NCBI GenBank assembly: GCA_037975125.1
Contig: CM075862.1
Span: forward strand, 41,802,424-41,866,423
DNA: 64,000 nt
Direction of reading: 5' to 3'
Origin: Latrodectus hesperus
Taxonomy: Eukaryota; Arthropoda; Arachnida; Araneae; Theridiidae
Below the pieces are notes generated by a model. The model had not been told where the DNA came from, ran no database searches, and was given only the letters and a program-made list of their open reading frames with translations. Positions 26,721 through 41,000 of the stretch are shown here, piece by piece; position 1 is the stretch's first letter; each line of letters opens with the position of its first letter. The translations under genes were made by a program, and so were the position numbers.

Positions 26721-28866
26721 ATTGATTGCTGTACTTTTTTCATGTTACTATATGAAATTAATGGATTTATATTATGCCCCTTTGAAAAAAATATATTTAT
26801 CAAATTTTTTGTTTAAGCATATTATGATTAATCTAATCATTTGATTTATTTTGGGCTAATTCATATACTTTTCAATATTATTTCTCAGGTTTCATATTTA
26901 TATCCTATTTGAAATAAAGACATACAACTTTATTCACCATTTATATATTATTAGTCTTCTATTTTTCAAAAGACCTAGTATCCACATTTCTTGAAAGTAT
27001 TTAAAAACAATTTAATGATTGTTGTTTTTTTTTTGTTGCTCCATTAATTAATAAATTATGTATGCAAAAGATTTTGATTTTTCTAAATACATTAATAAAG
27101 TTAAGTTCATTACTATGAAAAATGTTTGCATTAAAAAAATGTAAATTTATTTCTAATACAAAGTGAAGAATTTTAACAGTTATGAAATGTACCATTCTGA
27201 AATTCTTATTTACGAGTTCCCTATTCTCAATAAAAATTTTTGTTAGAATTCGATAAATTGAGAAGGAATTGAAAAAACATAAAATTTCATATACAACAGG
27301 TTAGATATTCAGGAATGGAAGCCTTTTAGTTGTTTCATTTGTTTGACTTATATATATACTTAGATTAATTACATAAAAGAAGTCTTCGAAAGTACATCAA
27401 CCACTAAATAACTTGTTTCTGTGAACATTGTTTCTCTATTCAATTGTAGGAGAGGAAAGTTTATTTTATTCAACTCATTTTAATACTTTCTAATTTAATA
27501 CTGTCAATAATTACTAAACGAAAATTATTTATCAAAATTTTTCAAAATTTAAAAATCAAAAACTTATGCATTTCCTTATTATTTATTGTACATTTTGTCA
27601 TTTAAACAGAAAAATATAATTTCTTCTAATTTCTTTTTTGTATAACTTTAGTAGAAAAAGTTATAATTAATAAAGTAAATTACATTGTTATCCCATATTT
27701 TTTCCATAAACATTTGGTATGAACTATAATTTGACTTCCAATGGTAAATTCTTTACTTTAGTGGAAAAGGCTATGCATTTTCTTGCATAAACTATAATTT
27801 TGTAATTTAGCTTTAATGATTTTTGCTTTGTAATTTACATTTTAAAATATGAACAATATCCAAAAAATGTTAATATATATTGTCTTCATTTGAAATTATA
27901 AATTTAAATATTAATCTTGTATTTAGAATTTAAATTGTAAGAAAATAATAGTTAAGCAATTTCATTTCAATACACAATATTCTTAATAAATTCAAAGCCA
28001 ATTAAAATAATTTCTCTACAAAGAGAAATTTACTTGATTTTTTTAAAATCTTATTATTTATTTATTTATTTTGGAAAACTAGTATTCACTAATAAAAATT
28101 TTTTTCTTAACAGATAAAACAAATTCTGCCATTTAAACATGTTAAAAATAATGTAAGAATTTTATAAATATTTGTGAGATATTCATTATTAAAGAGAAAA
28201 TGAATTGACTTAATTTGTCTGCACATATAGCATATTAATTTGAACTTCAACTATACTTAAATAACATGCAAAAGATTTTTACATACACTATCTTTCTTAA
28301 AACTGTTTTATTTAACAGGGAAAAGGATTAATTTTAATTAAGACAGCTATATTTCAATTTATAAAATACATAAATTACACTGGAATTACACAGGAAGAAA
28401 AATATACACAAGATCATTACACATTAAGTAATATTAAAGTGATTATTTTAATACTTTACATAGCATATTACTGATAAACATGTAATATAAAGTGCTTTTT
28501 GTAAGCTGTAGAATAAATTAGCTTTAAATGATGAACAGCCCCATCCTAATTACCCATAATTAAAAATAAACAGAATAATCAAAAACTTCAGAATTTTATT
28601 TACTATCGTGGAGTTAACTGAATATTGCAAAATGGAGTTGAATTATTTAGCAAATTTCTCACAATTCAGTTATAAATATAATCAACTAAGAACTATCTCA
28701 GCTATAATCTTCTAAAAATGATGATTTTTACCTTATGATTAGAATAAGGTACACTTATTATTTTTACATGTATTGATATTATTTTAAAAATAAAAATAAC
28801 TGTCAACAATTAATAAAAATGTGAAAAATATCAAACTGAAATAAAAGGCACATTTTAAGGAAGTAA
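26721..28866. other. AT-rich intergenic DNA downstream of YRDC
   Basis: No gene, terminal repeat or RNA signature recognised. Confidence 0.55.
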
Positions 28867-28872
28867 TTTATT
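28867..28872 (-). terminator. YRDC: Candidate polyadenylation signal of YRDC (AATAAA)
   Basis: AATAAA on the minus strand, about 90 bases after the YRDC stop codon. The position suits the 3' end of the transcript. In DNA this AT-rich the hexamer also arises by chance. Confidence 0.45.
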
Positions 28873-28962
28873 TATAACAATGTAACAAATAATTTAACAA
28901 TGAATAATGAATATATTTACATGATGAATATGCACTCTCACATATATAAATAATATCACAGA

Positions 28963-29020
28963 TTATAATATTTCCTTCAATCCATATTTTCTCAGAATAT
29001 TCACTGTTCTTTCATAGGAG
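28963..29020 (-). CDS. YRDC: YRDC terminal coding exon 5
   Basis: T-rich tract and TTTACAG|C acceptor, then SYERTVNILRKYGLKEIL and TAA. It aligns with the ESTTAILQQKYGL end of human YRDC, so the gene is complete at this end. Confidence 0.92.
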
Positions 29021-32000
29021 CTGTAAATTTAAAAAAAAGAAAAGTTTTTAATTACTTTCTTAAATTGGTCGGAAAAGGTTATTTTTTATTTAAAATTATA
29101 TATCCTTTTTTCATACATAAATATACAAAATGTAAGAAAATTTTCATTGAAAATTTCAAAAGAAAACAAAAATTACATGCTATTATAAATTTGATTATGA
29201 GTAAATAAGCTAATAGAATCAATATTTTAACAATAAAAAATAAATATTAAAAGAGATAATCAATATATTAATATTTTAAACTAGGCAAACTTTGAATTAA
29301 CAAAAGGTATATTTTCTGATAACATTTGAAAGCACCTAAAAATATTTTCGGAAAACAAGCTTTAATCTTATTCATCAACTTTTATAGAGCAAATATCAAT
29401 AAATGAAATCAAAACTATAATATCATTTCATTATAATTGTGGTAGAATGTAATTGTACATATATTAATAATAAATTAAGTTCAATCTTAATACAGATAGT
29501 TATTTCATTACTGTTATTAAAAAAATTGGAACATAATTTTTTTATTTAATTTGAACACTAAGTTTCTGTGATAACAAATATGTTAATTTATTATAAAGTT
29601 TAAGATATGCAATTCCGAATTTATAGACTAATAAAAGAAAAGTATTTCAGAATTAAAATACTTACCACCCATTTCTCCATACTTTAAAGTGTCCTTTTAT
29701 CGATAAATCAATAATAGTAGATCCCAATCTTTTTGGGTCGAGTTGACCAAGAGTACCTCCATCAATTATCAGATCCAAAGATGGCCACAATTCTTTAAAT
29801 TCCTAAGATAATATTCAATATTTTAATTATCTAGTTAAGACTAAATTTTTAGATTAATAAAATTTAGTAGTACTAAAAATAATATTTTTTGAAATAATTT
29901 ATCATTATAAAAATTTGCTTTACAGTAACAAAATTAAAATAAATATAAATTTAGATAAATTCCAATGAATAGAAATGTTTTTCGCAAATATCTCCCTAGT
30001 ACAGGTTATATTTAGTAAATTTATTTAGTACAATAAAAAATTATGTACATTTATCCATTATTTCATCCAGTAAACTATTACAGAGTTCCCCACCCCCATT
30101 GTTATTTGTCTGTTCCTTATAGTTCTTGCACCATAAATTGTTCTTGAAACCTTAAATATCCTTCATAAAATTTCTTTATTTTTTCTTCATTTATTAATAA
30201 GTCAATTAAAAAATTAATAGACTTTACTGGCTTGAAAAAGAAACCAATAAAATCCATAATTCAAATTTGAAAGATATCAGAATTTTAAATTCATTTAAAA
30301 TAATACTGAACAATTTAATACAATAAACTGCACAAAATTAATTTGAAGCAAGACATTTCATTTTGCTTTAATAAAGTTCGATGAATTCTTAGTAACTGTC
30401 TTTACTTAAATGCTAATTCTAGCCAGAAAATTCATAAAGCAATGAGTATAAATCCAAACAATTACAGTATTTTATTGATATTAATCATTTATTTTAAAAA
30501 TAAATCATTGGCAAAATTAGCAAATAATTTACAAAAAAAAAAAAAAAAAAAAATTCATAGAAATAATTATAAAATATAATACGCAAAAATTTAAGAATTT
30601 ACGAGTGAGAAATTTATATTAACAATGTATCAGAAATAAAGTAGACATTATTCAAATATATTCAAAACCTCTCAGCAAATAAATACTGAAAGAAAAATGT
30701 TCCAGAAAGAAATTTCAGGAAAACTACTATAGATATTTCACAAAAATTAATGTACTGTTCTTTCTTCTCAAAATTTCACAAATTGAGTTCAAATAGGTTT
30801 ATGAATCTGGAATAAACAATAAGAGAGTGAGTACATATGAACACAATAAGTAGACAAACACATTTTATTCCTTAAAAACCCAGAAATACACAAAGAAACT
30901 CAAAAACTTTTACACTCAATAAATAAATTGCAGTCATTTAGCAAATAGAAAACCTTCTAGCTAAAACAGCTGCACAGCAAAGTAATGTATTGTACAGAGT
31001 TTACAAGCTTCAACCAATCTCATCAAATCTAATTTGAACTCCAATAGGAAGCACAGGCCTACTATCTGCAAAATTTATATAAAAACTCCTGAAATACATG
31101 CAGGAGAAACTTTCCAAAATATTTAAACTAGGTATAATAAATGGGCCATTTTTGCCACTCTTTTGAACTGCCACAGAATAAGCCCTGCTAGACACAAAAC
31201 TTAAATTTGTCATTGCTTTTATCTTTCTAATATTCAGCTGCACTTGGGGTCTATTCAGCACTACAAAGGGCAAATGTGATGGCATCTTTACAGTGGGGCA
31301 CCCAATGGGAGTGCCATCTTTATCCCGAACGTGAAGGGATAAAGAAACACACAGAGAAAGGAACAGCCATACCCAAACCACGATTCGCACCCAGGACCCA
31401 CTGCTACAAAATTAGGAAAACTAACCACTCAACCATAATTTGTCATTGGTACAAATTAAAAAAGTAATTTATACCAATGATAAATTTAAGTTTGGAAAAT
31501 ATTTAAGATAAATTCAACATAAGAACAAAAGTACATTCATTTTGATTGATAAACTTTAGTTTTCATCAAAAATTTTAAAAATTGTCCAACCAATTCTCCT
31601 TATAAAAATAGATTATCTTGAATAGTAAATGAAAATAAAATACAATACTGTTCATACCCTATAAAACATTTTAAAATATACTTAAATCCATAACTTTTTA
31701 TGTCTGGCATCGCTGTTCCAAAAAACTACTCCTATCACGATATGAGTAGTCATTTTTTATTCCCCCCCCTGCCAGAAAGGAGAGGGTCATTTTCACTCCA
31801 CTTAAGTGCTGAAGATTTCATCATGAAAAATCTTTATCTTTTGAGGTTGATAACCTGGTTTTGATGAAAACATAACTGGGTTTATTATATATACTATACT
31901 TATCAATAAGAGATCAACTATTTTCCATTCGTTGTTTACCATAATCAGATCAAGAAATAAACAAAAACTTTAATATATATTCTTGCGTATGCAAAACAAA

Positions 32001-35000
32001 TTTAGCCTGTTTCATAAACTATGGTATGGTACATATAAATTTTTTAAAGAAAATTTTCTGAAATTGTTGTTTAAATTACATGATAAATTTCATTGATTAA
32101 ATTGATTTTTAGCCTACAAAATACATAATTAATATAGCAGATTTTTTAAAGTAATGAAAATGATTGGATATACGAAAAATGATACGCAAGAAACTAATTG
32201 AATAAATGCAAAAACATTCCTAAAAATAGCAAACTTGTTATTAAGAAATGTAACTAAAGACATTTTTAGCAAATAATTTTTGTTTATAAACGAATGCATG
32301 TGAATTATTGAAGCTTTGTTTGAGAAAGATTATAGTCTGTTATTAACATTAATGGTTTTTGTTTCTTTTTGTGATAAATATTTTATGTTATAAGTAATTT
32401 CTATAATCATCATAGTAAAATATAGGCTCTTTTATCTTTTGAGAAAAAAGCTTAAGGCTGCAATTTCCCTTTCTGTGACTAGGTATTAAACATTTTACAC
32501 AATGAATGTTGTGGGATCAATCTTGAGTTGAACTACTTTGGTATGTAGTATTCAGGTTAATTTTTTTATAAAATTGTTTTTGTTATACAATAAATTATAA
32601 AAATCTGTTCATCTTTTTCAAAGACTGAAACTTTGAAAATTGTTAATTCAAAGATCATACTTCTAAGAATCATTTAAAATTCCATTAAGAATACGATCTG
32701 GAAAATGATTTAATATCAGTCTCAAAACCAGCAATTTTGTGATAAGGATTGAATCAAATATAGTCATGTTGTGTAAGGGAATGTAATTATAACAAATGGA
32801 AAGACACTAAAGTTTTTTTTCACAGGAAATTATGAAAATTGGAAATAGTTGTCCAATGCAGGTGGCAGCTTACCAAATTATTCATAGTTAAAAACTGTAA
32901 AATACTAAAACTCATACGCCACAGAGAATCTCAAACAGACGTAAGTATGAAATTGAATAATTCAAGGGCACAATGAACAGATAAATGCTATCATTGGAAC
33001 TGTAATTAAATTTCTTTTTATAAAAACTAAAAATAAAAATATTCTACACATTTTTAAACATGTATGCTGTAACAATAAGACATTTTTCTTCTACATAAAT
33101 AAATCTATATTTGTAAATTTTTTTCTATATATATAAACCGATATGATAAAATTTAAGATAACTTCTGAGGGGGAAAAACATTAAATACAAATTTATCAAC
33201 TAAATCATTTATTTGTTCAGAAATACTTAAGTATCTTGTAAATTTAAAAATAATATATTCATAATTGTTTTACTTTACATAAATCAAAATTGAATAATAT
33301 GGAGAATCTGCATCATTGTCCTTAAGGAAACTACTATCCTTTAATTTAGATTTAAACAAAACAAATAGAATCACTATATATATATTTGCAAAAATTTCTC
33401 CTGATTCATCCAACAACTTATTAATTTCTTCAACAGTCAAATCCTTATGATGTGAAATCATCAAAAACATCAAAAATATTTCTTCAAGTGACTAAAAGAG
33501 CAACCTGGTTATAATGAAAAAATATGCTAAAGTAAGGATGAAAGAATGCTTTTCTTTTAAAAGAGCCAATAAATCCATTTTTCATTAAAATTTCTTCATT
33601 TTCACCATTCTTCAGTTTTTAGGACTTTCAGACACAAAAGAGCAGCAATTAAATCTCTCTCAACTGCCCGAAAAAATTTGAACAGGAGAAAGTTGAGCGC
33701 TTGAAGGAGGGGAAGAATCTATGGTACAACTGCTGAACCATAGTCGTCTTCTGAGATACTCACTTTCATGGTATAACATTTGTACCACAGGGACAAAAAG
33801 GTTAATATGTGTGCATCAGTAAATTATTATACACTAATATAGAAATTCCTATGAATAAAATGTGACAAACACAGAATTCTTTTAAGGCAATTTTAAAGAA
33901 GAGTATTACTTAACAGAATGAAAATGTATTAAAAGTTAAAAGATTAAAATATGAAGCAAGTTTAATGCATTATAGGATGATTTCATAGAGAAAATTTTGA
34001 CGTAAGACACAGGATTCATGTTCCCAGATTGAGTTTTTAACTCATGGCGATGTTTTTTGTAGACAGGTGGATTTAGTAATTGGAAATAGAAAGAAATGGC
34101 GTAAGTTGAACAGAAAATGAATATCAAATTTTGCATTTTCTTGGGAATGAGAGCTATGGAGACATTCAAAATGTTGAATCATGTGTAGGAAAGTGAAATT
34201 TTATTGAGAATGCAAGCTTCAAGCTTTTGTATAGCATTGCTGTTTTAGAGAAGGAGGGGAAAACACAGAAAATAATAAATGGTTGTGGCTGTCTAGTGAC
34301 TTTGAGCACTGATGTAAACATCGAAAAGGTGTCTGGCAAAGGCAACAAACAATTTTCCAAACAGCAGAATCAGTTGGGCTATCAAAGGCCACATGTCAAC
34401 GATTATTGAATAAGAAAATTAACATGCAATGGGCATGTTAATATATAGTTCCCTCCATGTTAAACACTGACCAAAAGGGGCTTCAAATGGAAATGGCAGG
34501 AGAAAATCTTGGCTACTGATAAAGATCCTTAGTAGAATAGTTACTGTATACGAGAAATAGAGTTTTTTGTATGGCCAGCAAACTAAGAGAGCATTGGCAA
34601 TATGGAAATCACATCTCCACAGAAGCAGAAATTACACCAAGATCACTCCAAAGGAAATGTCATGATAGAGGTATTCTTCGATATCCAGGGCATTGTGGAT
34701 CTGGAATTTATTATTGAAGGATGTACTGTGAACAAAGAATACTACATTGAAATCCTACACTGTTTGTGTGAGTTGGGCTGGAAGAAGAGATAGGAAATGT
34801 GGGTTGAGCAGTCATGGGTGCTGTTACATGACAACATTCCTGCTCACCGATCCCTACATATCAATGACTTTCTTGCAAAAACGAACGTTTTACCGCATTT
34901 TCCTCATTCACCTGATCTTGCACCCAGTAATTTCTTCCTATTTCCTGAACTGACAAGATACTTACACGGTCATCAATTTAAATCTTCACATAAAGTTAAA

Positions 35001-38000
35001 TGTGCATCGCAGTCTGAATTAAAGGACATGACCAAAAATAGATTCCAGAGATGCTTTGATGAACTTTACAGGTACTGGCAAAAGTAAGTTGTTGCATAAG
35101 GGTCTCATTTCGAAAAAGGTTGTGTTTTTACAATTTCATTCATAATATTTTTTACATTATAGACACTCAAGAAACTTTTTAATCCTGCCTTCTAAATCCC
35201 TCCAAGAGCCAAGATTAAATACTTGAAAATAAATAAATTTTTAATAATAAACTGTACATAAAGCAATGTTTATTTATTCTGATTTATAAACAGGCATTCT
35301 TTTCATTGCAATGTTCAACAAGAACAAGATATGAACTTACTTGAATTGTTAGAGAACTGGCAGAAGAGCTGCGATTAGCACTTGTAAGAGCTAAAGGATC
35401 TGAACAAGATGAAGCTAACTTTTGAATGAATTTACAATTAGGTATTCTAATGCCTATAGTAGGCCAATCAGGATTTAAGTTAGGATTTAACAATGGTGTT
35501 CTTTCCATGACGATAGTCACTGGTCCCGGTAACAAATCATGAAGGATATTTTCTGGAAATGTGACTTTTCCCCATCTAAAAATGAAACAGAGGTTACCTA
35601 GTAGTTTGTTAAATTATTATTTGAAATAAATTTTAGGTTAATAAACAAATATAATGAATAACATTTTCATTTACACAATATAATTTATGTAAAAAGTTGT
35701 ATAACATTAGAAGGGGAGACATAACAAATGTTCAAGAGTATCTTCTGGAAATAGACTAAAATAATGTGTTTTATAAAAATGTTTGAACAATGTTTTTACA
35801 AACTTTTTTTAAAATTAAACTTCATTTTATACAAATTCTAATTGATTAATAATATTATATTTGGGTTGGTTAATAAATTAAAGGCTATTTTTCAAGAGTA
35901 TTTTTGATGGAAATAAATCTTATGAGAAAGGTATTTGCATACATAATCCTTAACTTTTTATATAATCTTTAATATTATATTTACAATTATAGTAAGGACA
36001 TCTTTCACTTCCTATGACAAAAAAGTAGTTATAAAAATAAAGCATTTAATTTTAAATTATACTTACAAAGTTTTTATTTTCAGTTAGCAGAAGTTATGAT
36101 AGAAAAATGTTTTTTTTTCATTAATTAATTATCCATTAAAGGGTGGTGCATGTCATACAATTTAGTAGTTGTAAAATTTGATATATTCTTCAAAATTTTC
36201 AGTTTATAATCTTTAATAGCTAAAATATACACATAAATAAAAAAATGCTCTTTTAATTCTTTAGAAAAAGGGAATGCATATGAGAGTTTAGAAAACAGTT
36301 TAAAATATATTTTGCAAAAAACAAACTGTGAAGTAATTATAGTTTTGGTTAACAAAGTGAAAACTATTACTGTACCATGTTCAATGTTCTAATGAATAAT
36401 TAAGATTCCAAAAAAGATTGAAAACGGAACTAGTAGGGTATCTACATCTATTGGCGAACATGGTGAATTTTTTCATCGCCAACCTAAGCACGCATTTTTT
36501 AACATGGGAATTTTCCCAAAGTTCAAAAATTTTAAAAATAAATAAAAATAATGAATTTATTTGATATGAAGTGAAGCTCACATGTTGAATCGTTTGATAT
36601 TTATTTCGACATTTTGTTCGTTTGTCACCAGTCCATTTATGTTCGTTTCACATTTCAGTGAAACTAATTATCAAATTTTAAAAAAAGCATGCAAAAACTA
36701 TTTTTCTATATACATACACTTTTTACGTAAACAAAAAAGGAAAAACGAATACAATAAAAAAATGCATGTCAACAACATTATGGAAAAATATATAAGAAAA
36801 ATATAATAATAAATTGATAAAAATATATAAGATATGTATAAATTAACAAAACAAAATTGGGAAAAAAAGTTTACGATGTTAAAAATATAAATTTATACAA
36901 ATAAATTAAAAAATGTATACAATAAATAAACCAAATAAAAAGATTGATATAATTAATAAATAAAGTGAATGAAATTGTAAAAATGAAAAATCGACGTTTG
37001 GACGGTGGCGACAACGAAACACAATAGAAACACACACCCCCTACTTGTTCTCACAACAGAAAACAGCAGTCAAATGGCTTCTAATTGAAATGTAGAACAA
37101 AGAAACACGAAGTGAAACTAAAAAAGCTGTAATATAAAAATTATGTAAAATACGAGAAAAACAAAATCTGGCAACCAAAAGATAAGAAAAGCAACAAAAA
37201 CTGAATTTGGCAACCGTACAATAAAAACAAATACTGAAATCTGCAACACAACAACAACTTGATCCAAACAAAGGAGGCCAAATTTGGCGAGAAATTACAT
37301 AGATGGGGATATCATACTTATACCTCGAAAACAAAACAAACTTGAATATTATAAATGAGTTTGTTTAAGTTATCTATGGCTGCAATGTTATGCAATTTTT
37401 CATCAACAGTGTTTGTCACGAAATCGCCTAAATTTTTAATAAATTAATGGCATGCTAAACAAGTATTGCAATTTCTTTTAAATATTTTTAAAGTAACCTA
37501 ACAAGATTTAAGATGCACAATCTGATTCAAAAGGTTTCTCTCATATTCTAAATGTTCTGAAGTTTAAATGAGGCAGACATTGAAAACTACTAAGTCTACA
37601 TTATGTAAGTACAGAAGAAATATATTATTATTACTTAAATTGCTTTAATTCCTCAATTTTTCAGTGAAAGTCATCATGGTGGTTTTTATCAAATGATTCT
37701 ATTATGCAAAAAAAATTTTTTTGAATGCATATAATTTTCTTGGGCACTACATATCTACAACACTAGGCTTACAGAAGTAAGTTAACTGAAACATGGATAA
37801 ATAAAATGAACAAAAGCAGAGAACAGCAAGCTGGATTTCATGATAACATAGATTCACAGACAAAGTCATGTTGAACATTTACAAGCTATTCTGTAAGGAC
37901 AATCGGGGACATCAGAAAATCAAATGTTCCACGTTTTGCTGTACATTTTTTTAACATTCACATGAATTGTTTGACCTTAGATTGAAATGAAACAAGCAAC

Positions 38001-41000
38001 TAGCAAATTTACAGTAACCAGATAAAAACTATGTAACTTTTTGTTTCCTAAAGATTCTAAATACCAGATTACTTATTTTTCTAATAACATATTAAAAAAA
38101 AAAAATAAAAAAAGTTTTTTTTGACATAAAACAAATCAATTACAAATATAATTTTCTTTGAAATGTAAAAAAATGAAGCATAAAAAAATATAGTAGATGA
38201 ATACATCAAACAAATTTATATAAGCTTTCGAGAAATAGAAGATTTCTTTTATAAAGACTTAATTGTTTTAATTATATATGAATTTCAGATCTAAGTTTCA
38301 AAATTATATTTAATCATTTACAGATATAACATAGAACACTGCATAAGATTAAAAGAAAAGCTATTTTATTCTACATTCCAATCATCAATTTAATATTTTA
38401 GTAAAAAATGTCAAGCATTTTTATTCAAATCATTATTTAAATGCCATGAAAGTTGAGGAAATATAAAAGCCTGTTTATCAACAAAACAATATTTAAAATA
38501 AAAAAGAAATAATTTATTTACTTAGCTTGTTTCATTTTACATCAATATCACAATGTTTGTAATAGTAATTTGTGGTTTAAAATGAATAACATAATTTTTT
38601 TAAATCAAAATGAATAATTTGATAAAAAAAAAAGGAATTCAGAAATACATTTTAAACTCAAAAATCAGAGGCGAGCTGTTCAGGGAAAATAGATTTATTT
38701 ATAGGATAAAATATTATAGTTTTTCAGCAAACACAACAACAAGAAATTTCTTAAAATTTCATTTTGAAGCAAATTTTATAGAATATCTAGTACTTCCAAA
38801 CATTATAGAATATTTAGTTATATGAAACGAAATTCCAAAGAACATAATAAAAACACTATGATGCAAGAAATATTTCCATAAAACTTCAATACTTTTTTCA
38901 CACTTTATTAACAATAACTAAAATTAAATTTTACAGACATTGCTTTTAATGTCTTCATTACAAAGGCTTGATGAGATAAGATAATTGAATAAATTTTGTG
39001 TGATTTATCAAAATATATATTATAAAATGAACTAAAAAACTACTGTTTGATACTACATGGCTTAAATTTAATGAAACCTCAATTGGATATGAATCATATA
39101 TCTTCTCTCATACTAATGAGAAAACAAAATTTGATTCTTTAGAAGTAAATCCTGCCAGCTGTATTTCTCTTCTAGAAAATTAAAAAACTCAATTCCTTAT
39201 AACAACAAGAAAATAAAATTTAGAAGTGAAATTTTTTAACATTTTGCTTTTAAATAAAACTACTTAATTGAAAATTTTAACAATTTTTACACATGATATA
39301 CTATATTTATATACAAACATGGTAGCCATCGATCTTCCATCTGGAAGGGCGGGGTTCAATTCACAATGCTGCCAAAGACACACTCAGTACATGTGATATA
39401 CATGCTCGCTAAATCTGTGGAATCGAAAGTCCTGTGATTAATCATTGAGCAGTTATCACGGGTGCAATGGTCTGGAGAAAATTTCCTCCCCCTTCATATC
39501 CATGTTAAAATTGAGGGAGTGGATCCTCTGGTGGTGCCATCTATCAGAAGATTTGAAGAGCTAAGTCATACTTTTACTTTTGTGGTGCTCTATTTAAACG
39601 AAAGATGCTCTCTATTGACTTAAATTCGCAAAGCCAAGGCATTGCGAGCTTGGCCTGTCTAAGTAACACAACACATATACAAACTAAATACTTTCCCCTT
39701 TTAACGATGGATACAGGAAGGATTGTTTTTGAAGAAGAAATGAGAGCTTATATGTAGTGTAGTATAAAATATTTAAAAGATCATGTAATGATTGAAATAA
39801 ATTGCGATTATTTGCTAAAGAAAAAAAATATTGAGAAAGTTATCAAAAGAAATATATAAATGAAATGATTTAATACTGTGTAAGTAGATAAATAAGAAAA
39901 TTAATTCTAAAGCGTAAATATGAAAATGTATGAACTATTAATGAAGCTGTAATAATTTGATTTTTATTCAGAAATGACATCAGTCTTGAAAAAATATCAT
40001 ATGTACTGTTATCATTAAATCAATAATGTGAATAACAGTATATTTTTAAAAATGTGCTTTTAATGTTGAATTGGAGCATGCAATAATAAAACCACTAAAT
40101 TAGTAACTAGCTTTACTTATCATATGAAAGAAACCACTGATATACACAAGAAACTAAACATAAGTTTGATATATTTAATGGTCACACCAACAGGTAATAA
40201 TTATTGAATGTAAATTCATTTTTATGTCATTTAAAATATTTAATTATAAATTTCTACTTACTTTGGTATATCTTCTATGGACCCAACACATATAGACACT
40301 GGTTTTTCACAATGCCTACCTTTGATGTTATACATAGCAGATACTGCTTCATTGTTTTGAGAGAGAACAGCTATTCCATAAATTGTATCAGTTGGGACTG
40401 CAATCACTTTTCCTTCTTTGAGAGCAATAGTAGATGCTAGCACTAGAAAGACCACAGTACAGTTACGAGATATAAAATAGTTAAGTAAAGAAAACAAGCT
40501 TAAAATTTATTTTTATCTTAAAAAAACATTGATTTATTTTCTAAGAAAACATTGATATGGATTCTTTAAAAATGATTAAAATGTACAAATCAAAACAAAC
40601 GCATCAATTGCTAAACATAACAATTTTCCAAAGGTTTTGTCATAATTTTTGGAAAGAATTCAAAAATTACATAAATGTTATGGCAAATATTACTAATGGA
40701 AAATGAATGCACTACCATTAAGGATGACTTTTGCATACCTGCCAACTTTCAGAAAAGTATTTCAGTAAAACTTTTCAGTTTTAATCCGTGTGACTAAAGA
40801 AAAAAATTATACCTCAACAATTTCTTTTCCCCATCTATAGTTTTTCAAGCTGGAGGCTTCCTCCTCCCCCACGATAGAAAAAGGGTTTGACATGTGCATT
40901 ATTGGAGCCTCTGCGACCACAGTCCGAGAAGTTATTATTTCTCTCTTCCCACAGATGGGTTGAATGGGGTGCTCATTTCCGCTTCTCATCATGTGGCTAA

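Noticed and set aside
31010..31390. 126-codon minus-strand frame, one of the longest in the window
   Set aside because: Much of it is the body of SINE family A, which has a second copy at 52640-52845; no protein family resemblance.
40807..40992. 61-codon frame inside YRDC intron 1
   Set aside because: It is enclosed by the TIRs of the 40737-41161 element and has no family resemblance.
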